64,000 bases of DNA from Jaltomata sinuosa. Its lineage: Eukaryota; Streptophyta; Magnoliopsida; Solanales; Solanaceae. Of the stretch, positions 1 through 19,000 are shown in pieces. The position numbers were made by a program, and so were the translations under genes. Where the stretch lies: assembly GCA_003996215.1 (NCBI GenBank), contig QJPP01007217.1, positions 248,001 to 312,000 on the forward strand, written 5' to 3'. The notes under the pieces were generated by a model. That model was not told the DNA's origin. It saw nothing but the letters and a program-made list of their open reading frames with translations, and searched no databases. Every line of letters starts with the position of its first letter. Within the stretch, counting starts at the first letter, position 1.

Positions 1-328
1 TACTAACAAATTAAAGATAGCATTTGTCATAACAATGGACAATTAACATAAATTAAATCGTCAAAAAGGTATCACAAAAAGCTGCTACTCTAGGAGCAGC
101 AGGAACTCAACGTCCAATATGTATGATCTTCACTTCATTTTGAGGTCGGATATCTGCTGTTCCACATCTGTGGCAATGCCCGAACAAGTTAGTAGGTTGT
201 TCAATAAGACACACACAACTATGAAAAAACTAGGTCATGTCTCCATGCAGAGACAAAAATGAAAATGTTCTTCCCTGGATTCGACAGTATAACAAAAATA
301 AAAAGGAAGTTGGGCATATCTACCAGAT

Positions 329-7781
<7,453 letters not shown>

Positions 7782-7796
7782 TTTTACAGAGAGAAG

Positions 7797-7880
7797 AAAC
7801 CCTAATTCGCGCCGGAGCAAACCACCTGAAAATGCAGAGTTTTTGTGAGCTGAAACAGTTACAGATTGAGGCTAGGGTTT
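7797..7880 (-). promoter_or_regulatory. Two telo-box motifs in the LysRS 5' leader/promoter
   Basis: On the minus strand AAACCCTAG lies at 7880-7872. The same core lies in the opposite orientation (AAACCCTAA on plus) at 7797-7805, about 16 nt before the ATG at 7781. Telo-boxes are frequent near the transcription start of plant genes for translation components. Their function here is inferred from position only. Confidence 0.5.
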
Positions 7881-9149
7881 AGTACTTGAGCAGCACGACT
7901 TTTTAATTCTTTTAAAATTCTTTTTTTGTGAATTATAAGATTTTAGACCAAATACTAATAAGTCAGCGTTTGGCCGTAGATCATAAGTTTTTGGAAAAAT
8001 ATTTCATTTATACGAATAAAATATAAAACGTGTAATTTATACTCATAAATTCTAAAAACTATTAAAAATACCCATATAAATTTGTATTTATCATTGTATA
8101 ATGAACATATTCTATGATAATTGTGTCTATCATGTTTACCACAGCTGACATAAATAATTGGAGATTATTGAAAGAGTTAAGTCCATGTTATTATACATTA
8201 GATAAGTATCGTGTATTGTATTTTAGTTGTATATATAATTGTATTGACGAATCAAAAAGGATAGATATAGTATAATTGAGAATAATAAATAGTGAAGTTT
8301 TTTTTATAAGGTATAAAAATTTGGAGTAAATTTTAAAAAATTAAAAAAATATCCAAAAATTATAATTTGGCCCAAAAAATATTTTTTTCTAATTTTGAAA
8401 TTTTAAATTTTTTGCCAAAATTCTTATCAAAAATTAACAAATTGTATAACCAAACACTTTTTGTCAAAAATAAAATAAAATCAAAAGTTGCTTGCACTTT
8501 TTATGGTCAAACAAGTCCTAAAAATTATCAATCTTCACAAAAATACTACTTAGTAATTATAATTTGTACATGCGAATTGAAATTTATAATTTTAAATTTA
8601 AATTTTTCAAAAGTATGATTTGAAATATTAAATTGTGATTTTAATTTTTTTAAAATGTAAAATTTTATTCATAAATTTATATTTTGAAAAATAATCATCA
8701 GTTTAAATTTTATCAAAATATAATAAATTTTGCTCAACATAAAGAGATTGTCCGTACTATATGAAAGGATTATAGTAACAGATAACTAGTTATTATTTAC
8801 TTTTATTGTTGATTAGTGAATCTTCATGAAATTATGTGTATTTGTAAGTTTCTAATCACAAATATCTATTTAGAAAAAATAACATAAAAATGTTTGATTT
8901 ACCAATATCCTTAACAAAATACTTGAATTTTAATGTTGCAATTGACGACATTACTGAATGGAATGAGAATTTCCTTTCCACTCTTGAATGTTCGGGATTG
9001 AATCTCGCACTCTGTAAATTATTACTTAAATTCACACAATCAAATATGTCATAATCGAGAACTTTTTATGAGCGGTGAAAGCGATTCAATTTAATTATTT
9101 AAGTTTAATACTCATAACGTCAAAGTATTAAAAGTCATATTCTTAATAA

Positions 9150-9316
9150 GGACAATGTCAAAGTTTATATGAGAATAATTGATGAATATTTGGTAAGCTC
9201 TGATAATGTGTTAACTAACACCCTGACGAAGAGGCTTTCAAGTATGATCTTTGATAAAAGTCATATAGTGCACGATCATATTATGGAGCATTGGCGAAAT
9301 CACGATTTTGATTAAG
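9150..9316 (+). mobile_element. Possible Ty1/copia polyprotein C-terminal fragment (weak)
   Basis: One frame, stopping at 9313-9315, reads DNVLTNTLTKRLSS. This resembles the ADPLTKGLS block after the RNase H domain in many plant copia elements. Nothing else of the element is recognisable nearby, so this may be an old relic or chance similarity. Confidence 0.3.
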
Positions 9317-10390
9317 AGATGTCAATATATATATATATATATGAAAAATGCGAAAAAAATCAGCAAAAATTTTGAAATTGAGACTTTGTTTTAACAATAA
9401 TGGGCCTTTTTTAAAAAACAACAACAAAAATTTGAATTGTTTAAAGCCTAAAAATGAATGTAGAGAAAAAAATTATATATGACACTTGCAAGGATCAAAT
9501 ACAAAATTCTAGATACCTTTTGCAATTTCTCATCAGCTGGACTAAATAATCTACTTATGTCGAAAGGTGTCAGTATATTCTATAGAATCAAAATCTGACC
9601 AATATATATAATGTAATTTTTTGATGAAGAGGTGTCGCTTAACACCTCTCGGGCAAAGATAGCTCCACCCCTATTATGGAGATAAGAGGTATTGCTACTA
9701 AACTCAATTCCCTTGAGATTAGTATATGTGCACATTTTTTGCTTATTTTACCCTTAATTTTCTTATTACGAAGTATAACCTGTTCAAAATATCTTATAAC
9801 ACACACATAGATAAATGACAAATTGATAAACTCTGGACCATGTGTATTAAAAAAGAAGAAGCTAAAACATAATAATTTATGACTCGTGATGATAGAAATG
9901 CAAAAAAGATCAAAAGTGTTTTTATGAAGAAGAAAGTTTTGAAAGAAGGGTCATAAAAAGAAGATTGCCTGAAATACAAAAATGGCTCGAGAAGAAATGT
10001 AATTTTCTTAATAGTCATTAGTTTATTTATAAATAAATGCACATATAATTTCATCAGCAACTCTTTTTGTGTAGAAATAGACTAAAAGATTTTTTTAAGA
10101 TTTTTTTTTACCACTTCCTTGATAAAAGTTCGTGCAAAATGAAGGTGATTTTCGATGACACTTGAATAACTATGACTGAAGATATATTTCTATTTAATAT
10201 TTCATTGTATTTGATTTTGTAGTATTGAATTTCATCATAAGATTTTTCACTTCAACGTACTTTTAAATAAAATTTGATTAATTGACGCTTCATCATCCGT
10301 TCACAATAATTTTCAATACTTAAAAATACAATCTCAAACACAAAACACAATCTCTCTCCCTCTCTCTCTCTTACACACACATATGCATAC

Positions 10391-10392
<2 letters not shown>

Positions 10393-10441
<49 letters not shown>
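10393..10441. repeat. (TA)n microsatellite
   Basis: About 49 bp of uninterrupted TA dinucleotides, preceded by CT-rich and CA-rich low-complexity sequence from about 10350. Confidence 0.95.
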
Positions 10442-10444
<3 letters not shown>

Positions 10445-11090
10445 TTTCTATTAAAAATCTATTAATTGTTGCTTTTTTATTTTCAAAATAATAATAAAAA
10501 ATTAATTATAATATTTAAGTCAAAAAAGAATATTATTTCTCAACTTTTCAAGTTTTTCTAATTTATTTAGTTTTTAGGATTTAACAAAAAAGAATAATCT
10601 GTAAAGTAGAAACTTATTAAAATAATGATAGAAAAAATTCTCAATTCGACAAAAAAAATATATGTAAAGTAATTTTCTTTTATTACTAAAAGAAATAATA
10701 ATATGCCCCTTCTTAGAAACAAACTAGTGGCGAGAAGCGATGCTATTCACCGGTCCAATATTTATTCATCAAATTATCTTTTTAAACATCGTTAAATATA
10801 TATTTATGTTAAGTGATTTGAACTTTTAATGCAAAATAAATTATATATATTCGTAAGATAGTAAATCATCGTATTAAGTGTAAAATAAATACATGATAAA
10901 GATTATTAGTATTAAATTTTTTTAAATGGTGTTGATTAAATAATTTTAATTTTTAATCTAAAATATGTGAGGAGATCCATTGAGATGTCCATAATCGAAA
11001 TATTTTTGTTCATCGACTGTCTTTTTTGGTACTCAAAGTAATTTTAAAATTTACATAAATATCATCCATATTTAAAGTAAGAGAAAAGAC

Positions 11091-12285
11091 ATCAATTTCA
11101 CCCTAAATTTGTCCGAAAAAATCACTTACACACTTTATCTTTGAAGGTGACCTTTTACCCCCTTATTGTTGTTCAAAAGTGTAATTGTTACCTCCCTAAA
11201 ATTACAAAATCACTTTTCTAGTAGGCAATGTTCACACGCTCCTATCACGTCATAGTTTTTTTTTTTAAATTAAAGGACACGTCAGAGCCATATTGATGCC
11301 ACCTATTTTTTATTTTATTTTTGCTTTTTTTTTCACTTCATCTTCCTCCCTTTTTCATAACACCCACCAACACCCCTTTTCCGCCATGAAATTAAGCACC
11401 AAACCATATTCTAATACTTATTTTAGAAAAAAAATATTTTTCTCATTTTCCTTCTCTCTCAAAATCAATAGTGGTAGATTTTATATCGAAAGATTAACAT
11501 TGTTGAATCTGACACAAACAATGTATCTTTCTCTAAAAATGACATTCATCTATGGTCAAATCTCATATCAAGGTTCATTTTATTTCTTTCTACTTCATAA
11601 ATCTGCATTTTCGTTATAATGACACTATCAAAAAAAGCATTTACTGATTATCTACTAAAATAATTTCCAGCCAAACCCATTTACTTTATTTCTTTGTCTT
11701 TCCTTTTCTCGTTCTCCTTTTTTTTGGTGTGTTAAACCCTCCTAGTTAAACATCAAAGATGTCATTGAAAATAGTTGTTGCATTGACAATAAAATCTATA
11801 TATTTCACTATTTTAATGGTATTAACTCATTAATGCTAACTCAATTTCTTCTCCTCTATAAAATCCTTTTAAAAAAGAGCAGAAAAAAGGGGAGGGAAAT
11901 CAGTTAAATTAAGAAAAAGAATTGTTCAAAGATTAAATGGTAGAGATCGATTTTCTTGTTGGGTCATAAAATTGGGAACTCTGGTTTTGAAATTGCAAAG
12001 AAGAAGACAAGGAAGAAAGAGAAAGAGAGGACAAAAAAGGAGAAAAGTAAAATAGAAATAAGAAAATAAAAAATAATCCAATTAGAAAGTGACATCTGTA
12101 CAATTTTATTTGTTTTATAATTGCTCACGTGTTTGTAGAAAGTGTGCATTTTTTTTGCCACATCACCTCTCAAAGGGGAAATTAATACACTTTGAACAAG
12201 AATAAGGGGTAAAAGGTCACCCGTAAAGATAAAATGTGTAAATAACTTTTTCGGACAAGTTTAGGTGAAATTGATGTCTTTTCTC
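11091..12285. mobile_element. Non-autonomous Mutator-like element (MULE) with long TIRs
   Basis: The element starts GAGAAAAGACATCAATTTCA and ends with its reverse complement; the first 22 terminal bases match exactly. Diverged similarity continues to about 110 bp on each side (11091-11200 and 12176-12285). It is flanked by a perfect 9-bp duplication, ttaaagtaa, at 11082-11090 and 12286-12294. Long TIRs with a 9-bp duplication are the hallmark of Mutator-like elements. The 1195-bp body has no recognisable transposase, so it is non-autonomous. Whether the interior is captured host sequence cannot be judged here. Confidence 0.85.
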
Positions 12286-12591
12286 TTAAAGTAATAAAAC
12301 TACAACAAAAAAACACGAATTTAAAACTAAAGGACGCAGCCTAAATGAAAATAAAAAATATCAAAAAACATATAAAATGACGAAACTACCCTTCGGAGGA
12401 ACTTGCCGCCCAACTCTCTTACTATATAAGAGAATACTAAACCAATTCAGAAAAGGAATAAAACACATTAAAACTTATTTATGGAAGAAAAAGAAGCAAA
12501 GAAGCAACCTTTTAAATTTGAATTATACACACTATAAAGCCCTCCTCCAAAAAATTCATTGCATCAAAAATTCAAATACCTAAATAAATTA

Positions 12592-12792
12592 TTATTATTA
12601 TTATTATTATAACAATTTTTAAGCTTTACAGTTAATTCTTTCGTTACTATCATAATTTTGAATTGCTATAATAAAACTATAACCTCTACCCAAAAAATTC
12701 ATGCATCAAGAATCTAAAATACGCAAATAAATAATTATAGCAATTCTTAATCCTAAAATACGCAAATAAATAATTATAGCAATTCTTAATCC
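12592..12792. repeat. (ATT)n microsatellite and 39-bp tandem duplication
   Basis: An ATT trinucleotide run lies at about 12592-12611. An exact 39-bp unit (starting taaaatacgcaaataaataa) occurs twice head to tail at 12715-12753 and 12754-12792. Both lie a few hundred bases upstream of the ARIADNE gene. Nothing else coding is visible between the MULE and 13052. Confidence 0.85.
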
Positions 12793-12982
12793 TTGTTTAA
12801 GCCTTTTTAGGAACTTTTTTGCAAGTGAAAAACCACTAATAAACATCTCCTTCTTTTCTTTTCTTTGTTTTTCCTATAAGTTCATTCATCTCCATCTACC
12901 CCACCAAACCTCAAAGCTACATCATAATCAACCTACCTTTTTTTTTTCTTCCCAATTTCACCTTACCAATTTATTTTAGCCT

Positions 12983-12991
12983 TTAGGGTTT
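12983..12991 (+). promoter_or_regulatory. Telo-box (TTAGGGTTT) in the ARIADNE gene leader
   Basis: The motif lies about 60 nt before the start codon, in a pyrimidine-rich leader with no upstream ATG close to the start. Its role is inferred from position only. Confidence 0.4.
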
Positions 12992-13051
12992 TCCAGCAAC
13001 AATTTTTTTTCAGCTGTAGGTTTTGGTGTTTGATTGATCATCTCTTTCTTG

Positions 13052-16000
13052 ATGGATTCAGAAGATGATATGCACGATGCTAATGATATGGAGTCGGTGG
13101 ATGAGGATTTCTACAGTGACGGTGATGGTGGGTATGGCGGCGATGCTGTAGATAGTGACGCTGATGTTGCTGATTATGATTTCATGGGTAATGAAACCGA
13201 TGATTCCGATGACCAAGCTGTTAGTCGTTCCCAGGTACTGAATTTGTTTTTTTTTTTTGTTTTTTGCTGATTTTATACAACAATTACTACTACTATGGGT
13301 TGATCTTGAACTAGCTTGGGGTCGGTTTAGGTCTGTTTCATTCTGCTGTTTAACCTTTAGATATTGTTAATGTATGTGTAGAGAAGTTGGATTAAGGTGA
13401 GTGGTTTATTGGAATTGGGGGTCTTTGATTTTGATTTGGGTGTGTATTTCGAAGTGAATTTCAGTATAAAAATTGCTCCTTTCTTGTATCCCTCGCGTAT
13501 CCCATAGAATAATTTACTGCTTATCAATACTTATTGTAAGTTGTAACCTTCAGAAATTGTTATTAGAGCAGTATAATTCAGGTGAGTGGTTCATTGGAAT
13601 TGGGGTCTTTGATTTGATTTGGGTGTGTATTTCGAAGTGAATTTCACTATAAAGCCTGCACCTTTTTTGTATCCCTCGCGTATAGGGATAGAATAGTTTA
13701 ACTGCTTATCAATACTTATTGTAAGTTGTAACCTTCAGAAACTGTTGTGTATACGGAGAGCAGTATAATTCAGGTGGGTGGTTCGTTGGGATTGGGGTCT
13801 TTGATTTTGATATGGGCGTGTATTCTGAAGTGAATTTCACTATAAAGCCTGCACCTTTTTTGTATCCCTCGCGTATAGGGATAGAATAGTTTAACTGCTT
13901 ATCAATACTTATTGTATGTTGTAACCTTCAGAAACTGTTGTGTATACGTAGAACAGTATAGTTTAGGTGGGTGGTTCATTGGGATTGGGGTCTTTGATTT
14001 TGATTTGGTTGTTTATTTCAAAGTGAATTTGACTATAAAGCTTGTACCTTTTTTTCTTTCCCTTGCAATAGGGATAGAATAATTTACTGCTTATCAATTC
14101 TTATGGTAAGTTGTAACCTTCAGAAATTGATATGTATAAGCTGAGCAGTAAAATTCAGGTAAGTGGTTCATTGGGATTGGGGTCTTTGATTTTGATTTGG
14201 TTGTGTATTTCGAAGGGAATTTCTCTATAAAGCTGCGGCCCTTTTGCATCCCTTCTATATAAGGATAGAATAATTGCGTGCGTGACACGAAAAGTCACTA
14301 ACTTTTCTTGTCTAAACTGTGGAGAGACACCACATGATGAACAAGTAGACTATCTTGATTGATGGGGTTGCGGATTTTGATGAGTCCTGATAAGTAATTG
14401 TATTCTGGGGCTATATTAAAACTTTTTAAAGATATTTGTATATGGTTTGTAGGGTTATAGCTGAAATGAACAGTTTATCCGAATCATAATGATTAGTGAA
14501 TTGCTGTGTCAGTATTTGTTACTTGTTTTGCCGGACAACTATGTTCTTAGCTAGTGATCACTTCTATGTGCTACCAAGGGGCTTCTCTTGAGATAGAGTT
14601 GATTTCTCTGCTAGTGAACACTTTGATGTGATACAAGTAGGCTTCTCTTAATTTAGCTCCTTTCTGTGAGAATTCCCATTTAACTGTTCATTGAATGTCC
14701 TTTGGTTTCTGATTTTTCTTTTGTCATTAATTCCTATTCGGTTTTAAGTTCACACGATGCCTTCGCAATCTGCAGAAAAATTATACTGTCTTGAAGGAAG
14801 AAGGTATACGTCAGCGACAGGAGGATGATATGACGACAATTTCTACTCTTCTGTCCATATCTAGAGAAGCTGCCTGTATATTACTTCGACGTTATAACTG
14901 GTAACCTGATCCTCTACCCCCCTCCTCTTTAACCTTAGGAGTTAATAGTTATTCTGAGTGCTGCTGAGTGCTATTACTTGGATTGACTTATTTGTCTTCT
15001 GTAGATTTCACTCGATGAGCATCTTTGGAAATGTTAATTGTGCAATGTTATCACACTATGTTCTTGTGCTTTCCACTTGTATATGAGTTATGACGGACTT
15101 GGTTTTCCTCCTGTTTGACTTGTTTCTAAAAGACTAATAAACAATGATGATTGTAGGAGTGTGAACAAGGTGCATGAGGAGTGGTTTGCTGATGAAGAAA
15201 GAGTGCGCAAGTCTGCCGGCTTGTTGGAGAAGCCTGTTGTCCCTCTTTCAAGTGTTAAAGAAGTAAGTTCTCTACTCTGTTACCAGAGACTGATTCACTT
15301 TTTAGCCATTATAACATTTATTTGTGCAGCTGTCTCTTTCTGGTGACCTGAATCTATTACATTGCTTATTTAACCAAGATATTCTCTCGGCAGGTGATGT
15401 GTGGGATTTGCTTTGAGAACTACCCTCCTGATGGCATAATATCTGTTGGGTGCGGTCATCCTTTTTGTACTACTTGCTGGAAAGGTTTGTTTCTTCTTGA
15501 AGCTTTTGGCCACATATATAGCTTTGCTTTACTCTGAACTTGAAAGAAGTGTCTAATTTGATATTCTCTTATTATCCAATATTTGTTTTCAGTTTATTTA
15601 GGGTACAGATCCTTCTTTATTGGGAAGTGTAATCCATCAATTTTAAAAAAAAAAAAAGAAAAGAAAAGTGTAATCCATTTGGATGTGCAAACCCTAGAAC
15701 CTTGATACTGTTTTATGAATACTGATAACCAATGAGGCTTCTTGTGCAGCAACGTGAAGGGAGAACTCTCCGTCGAATATCTTATTCAGTTCAATTTTTA
15801 CTGAAGAATTTTGGTTGTCTTTTACCTGCCATTCTTGTCTAACGGTTTTTGTTTTTGTTCTGGAAGCTTACATTACCACATCCATCAATGACGGCCCTGG
15901 ATGCTTGATGCTGCGATGTCCTGACCCATCATGCGATGCTGCCATTGGTCAAGATATGATTGATACATTGACAGCTGGTGAAGATAAGGACAAGTACTAT

Positions 16001-19000
16001 CGTTACCTTCTTAGATCCTATATTGAGGACAATAGAAAGGTAGGTGCCAAGTGCTGTCAGGTTGATGTTTTCTCATTGCTAGAAAAATTAAGGCAATGCC
16101 TTGCATTGAGCTCAACTTGAAAGGTTTCATGTGTTTCTCATATGAGGTTCAAACTGTGGTTTTACTGCGCATGCATATCAGGAGGGACATTGCACCATGG
16201 TGCAAAAGGATTATTTGTGCGTGTATATGTTGTCCAAGAATTTGATTGTCTGTCATATCATGAAAGAGGTGTTTGATTAGTTGCTCACTCAATCCAAATG
16301 CATTTGCTTATTCAGCATGCTCTTGGGAAAAATATTAATTTACTCCCATTACTTTGTCAAGACTGCGATTACGAACAATGTCATAATCAACTAATTGATG
16401 TTATTGAGGACTTGTACAGTTTAGATTCGTTACTCTACCCATGATTATTTGATCGAAAGTTGAAGAAGTAATTTTGCTGCGTATCAACTCCTCTCATATT
16501 CTTCTTAATTATAAGTATTTGCGGGCCTGAGATGTTCTTTCCCTTGCGTCTTTTATGCATCTGTAAAAACACATATACATGGCGGAGCAGAGGACAAATG
16601 AGGTGAATCTAGTAAAGGACCTGCATAAGAATTGGAATAGGGATGCCATTTTTTATGATTTTAAACCCAAGAGTTGCTTAAAGTTCAGTGTTTTGGTCCT
16701 TTAGCATTTTTTGGTGATAAGTAACTACACAAACTACAAGTCTCTTGGTCTTTTATGTCACATTTACAAATTTCCATTTTTCTTGTTCTCTCTCTTTCTT
16801 TTAACCCTTTTTTCCTTCTTTCTTTTGCATTTTCTTCATTGCCTATGGGATATTCAAGACACACAATTGTTTGTACATACGCTGTGCTGTTTTAGCTGCC
16901 ATCTGGTATAGATGATTGGTTGATCTTCAAGAAAAAGCTACTTTCTGTTTTTTGCATAAACTTTCTATTAATGATGTATACTATAAGGGATATCCTTTCA
17001 CATTTAAAAATTAACTAATGAGAAAATTATTTGCTGCCGTCTCTGCTGAGTTGTTCAAATGGAGTACTTAAATTATCAACTTGAATTGGTTATTGACTTA
17101 TTGTATATCACATTTTATTGACATCTCTTTTGTTTGTTGCAAGGGTTCTTTCGTTTCTCTTGATTATACCTGTATTATTTGCCTTATTTGCTACCAGGTG
17201 TTATATGTTTGTTTTCTTGTTTTCTGTAGACAAAATGGTGTCCTGCCCCAGGATGTGATTCTGCAATAGAATATGATCTTGGAAGTGGAAGCTATGATGT
17301 TACTTGCTGTTGTTCCTTTAGCTTTTGTTGGAATGTAAGACTTCTTTTCACTTTTGTATTAGCTTCATATTTTAGCTCATGAAACTGTCCTTATTGTACC
17401 GTTATTTCCTTTCAGTGTACAGAAGAGGCTCATCGGCCCGTGGATTGTGATACTGTGTCCAAGTGGGTTTTGAAAAACAGTGCTGAGTCGGAAAACATGA
17501 ATTGGTAAGTATTCATCTTAATGCTGATCGTCCACTTTTATTTCTTTTTTCATATCTCTGTTAGTGTTCCATGAATGGTTCTTAGGTTATTTATTTTATG
17601 TCTACAACTCTTAATAATGGTCATAAGGTTTTGTCAAGTAGTATAATGCTTGATACTCATCTGTATCATTTTTGTCTGGTGTTTCTTGTTATTTCAATGC
17701 AGTGTGGGGTTGAACTTGTTTTTGGTTAATATATTGAGGTCTCACACTTGTTGGATCCCAAATAAAAATAAGTTCGTTCACATCTAACTTTTTCCTTTGT
17801 GGTGATTTCAGGATCTTGGCTAATTCCAAGCCCTGTCCAAAGTGCAAGCGACCAATTGAGAAGAACCAAGGGTGTATGCACATGACTTGTACGCCACCAT
17901 GTAAATTTGAGTTTTGCTGGTAAGACTTGCACCTACATCTATTTCTGTACATTAGACTGCTCATTCTTGAAGTTCACTACCTTCCATGCATTCTTTATGT
18001 GGCACCCAAAGGAAAAGAAATGTATTTATCAATGAACATGTCTTGAAGTTCTACATGATAAAATTTTAGGCATTATTTCGTCAAGGATATTTCTAGGGCA
18101 TTCACTGGTTCAGGGAGTTTCTTTGTTTTTTATACATGCTTAAGTAGATGATACTGAATATACTCATTTTGAAGTATTTCATGTGGTTACCAAAAGGTTC
18201 TTACTCGTAGTGTTTTTTGATATCTCATAGGTTATGTCTTGGTGCATGGTCAGACCATGGTGAAAGGACCGGTGGATTTTATGCGTGTAATCGCTATGAA
18301 TCAGCAAAGCAAGAGGGCGTGGTGAGTTTTCCAGTTTACCCATATTTGGCTTGCATTTTATTCTTTTACATCCCGATCTTTGAATTTGGGTTGTAATTGT
18401 TGATCCTGAATATAATTGATGATGTCCCATATGCTTATGTGTACGTTGTTGCATATAGTATGATGAATCTGAGAGGAGGAGGGAGATGGCCAAAAACTCT
18501 CTGGAGAGATACACACATTACTATGAGCGTTGGGCAACCAATCAATCGGTATGGATACTCTGTATGTCTAAAGTTTTTCAGTCCTCGTTTATGTGTAAGT
18601 GGGTATTTCACTAATTGTTTTTTTTGTTAGTATTCCCCTTTCTGTTTATAGTCAAGTTCACCCCCATATCCATGGATATTTTTAATTGTAAATCTATGAG
18701 ATCTGTTGATAAAGGAAACAGGTAAGAATAGGGGATATGTGGGTTTTACTTTCAAATGTCTTTAATGTTGGCCTACAGTTATAATTTACTTGCCCAATGT
18801 TCTATCTTGGGTTGCGGGAGATAAAAATTCGTTATGTGAGTCTTGCGCCTGTACTCTTGTGCCACATCTTTTATAGTCATTAGACCCCGTGAGAGGTGTT
18901 TGCCAACTGTAAAGGTTTTTGCTTCTCTATAGAATTAAAGCAGAAACCATGTCGACATGATGAGAAGGAAACAACTGAGTTCGACGGGATTGTAGTTTTG

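Larger units (their letters stand above)
7890..11081. other. AT-rich intergenic stretch without a recognisable gene
   Basis: This region separates the divergent LysRS and ARIADNE genes. It is very AT-rich and all reading frames are short. It starts near a possible MITE end (GCGTTTGGCCGTAGAT at about 7967, with a diverged inverted partner near 8500). It also holds a weak copia-like fragment at about 9150-9316 and the TA microsatellite at 10393. I see no conserved protein in it. Confidence 0.6.

Noticed and set aside
11293..11619. 108-aa open frame inside the Mutator-like element
   Set aside because: It is Phe/Ser-rich, from pyrimidine-rich DNA. It shows no domain and no plausible splice partners, so it is not called as a gene.
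13395..14278. Tandem units in ARIADNE intron 1 as alternative coding exons or a CRISPR-like array
   Set aside because: The units are directly adjacent with no spacers, contain stops in all frames and lie in a plant intron; they are a minisatellite.
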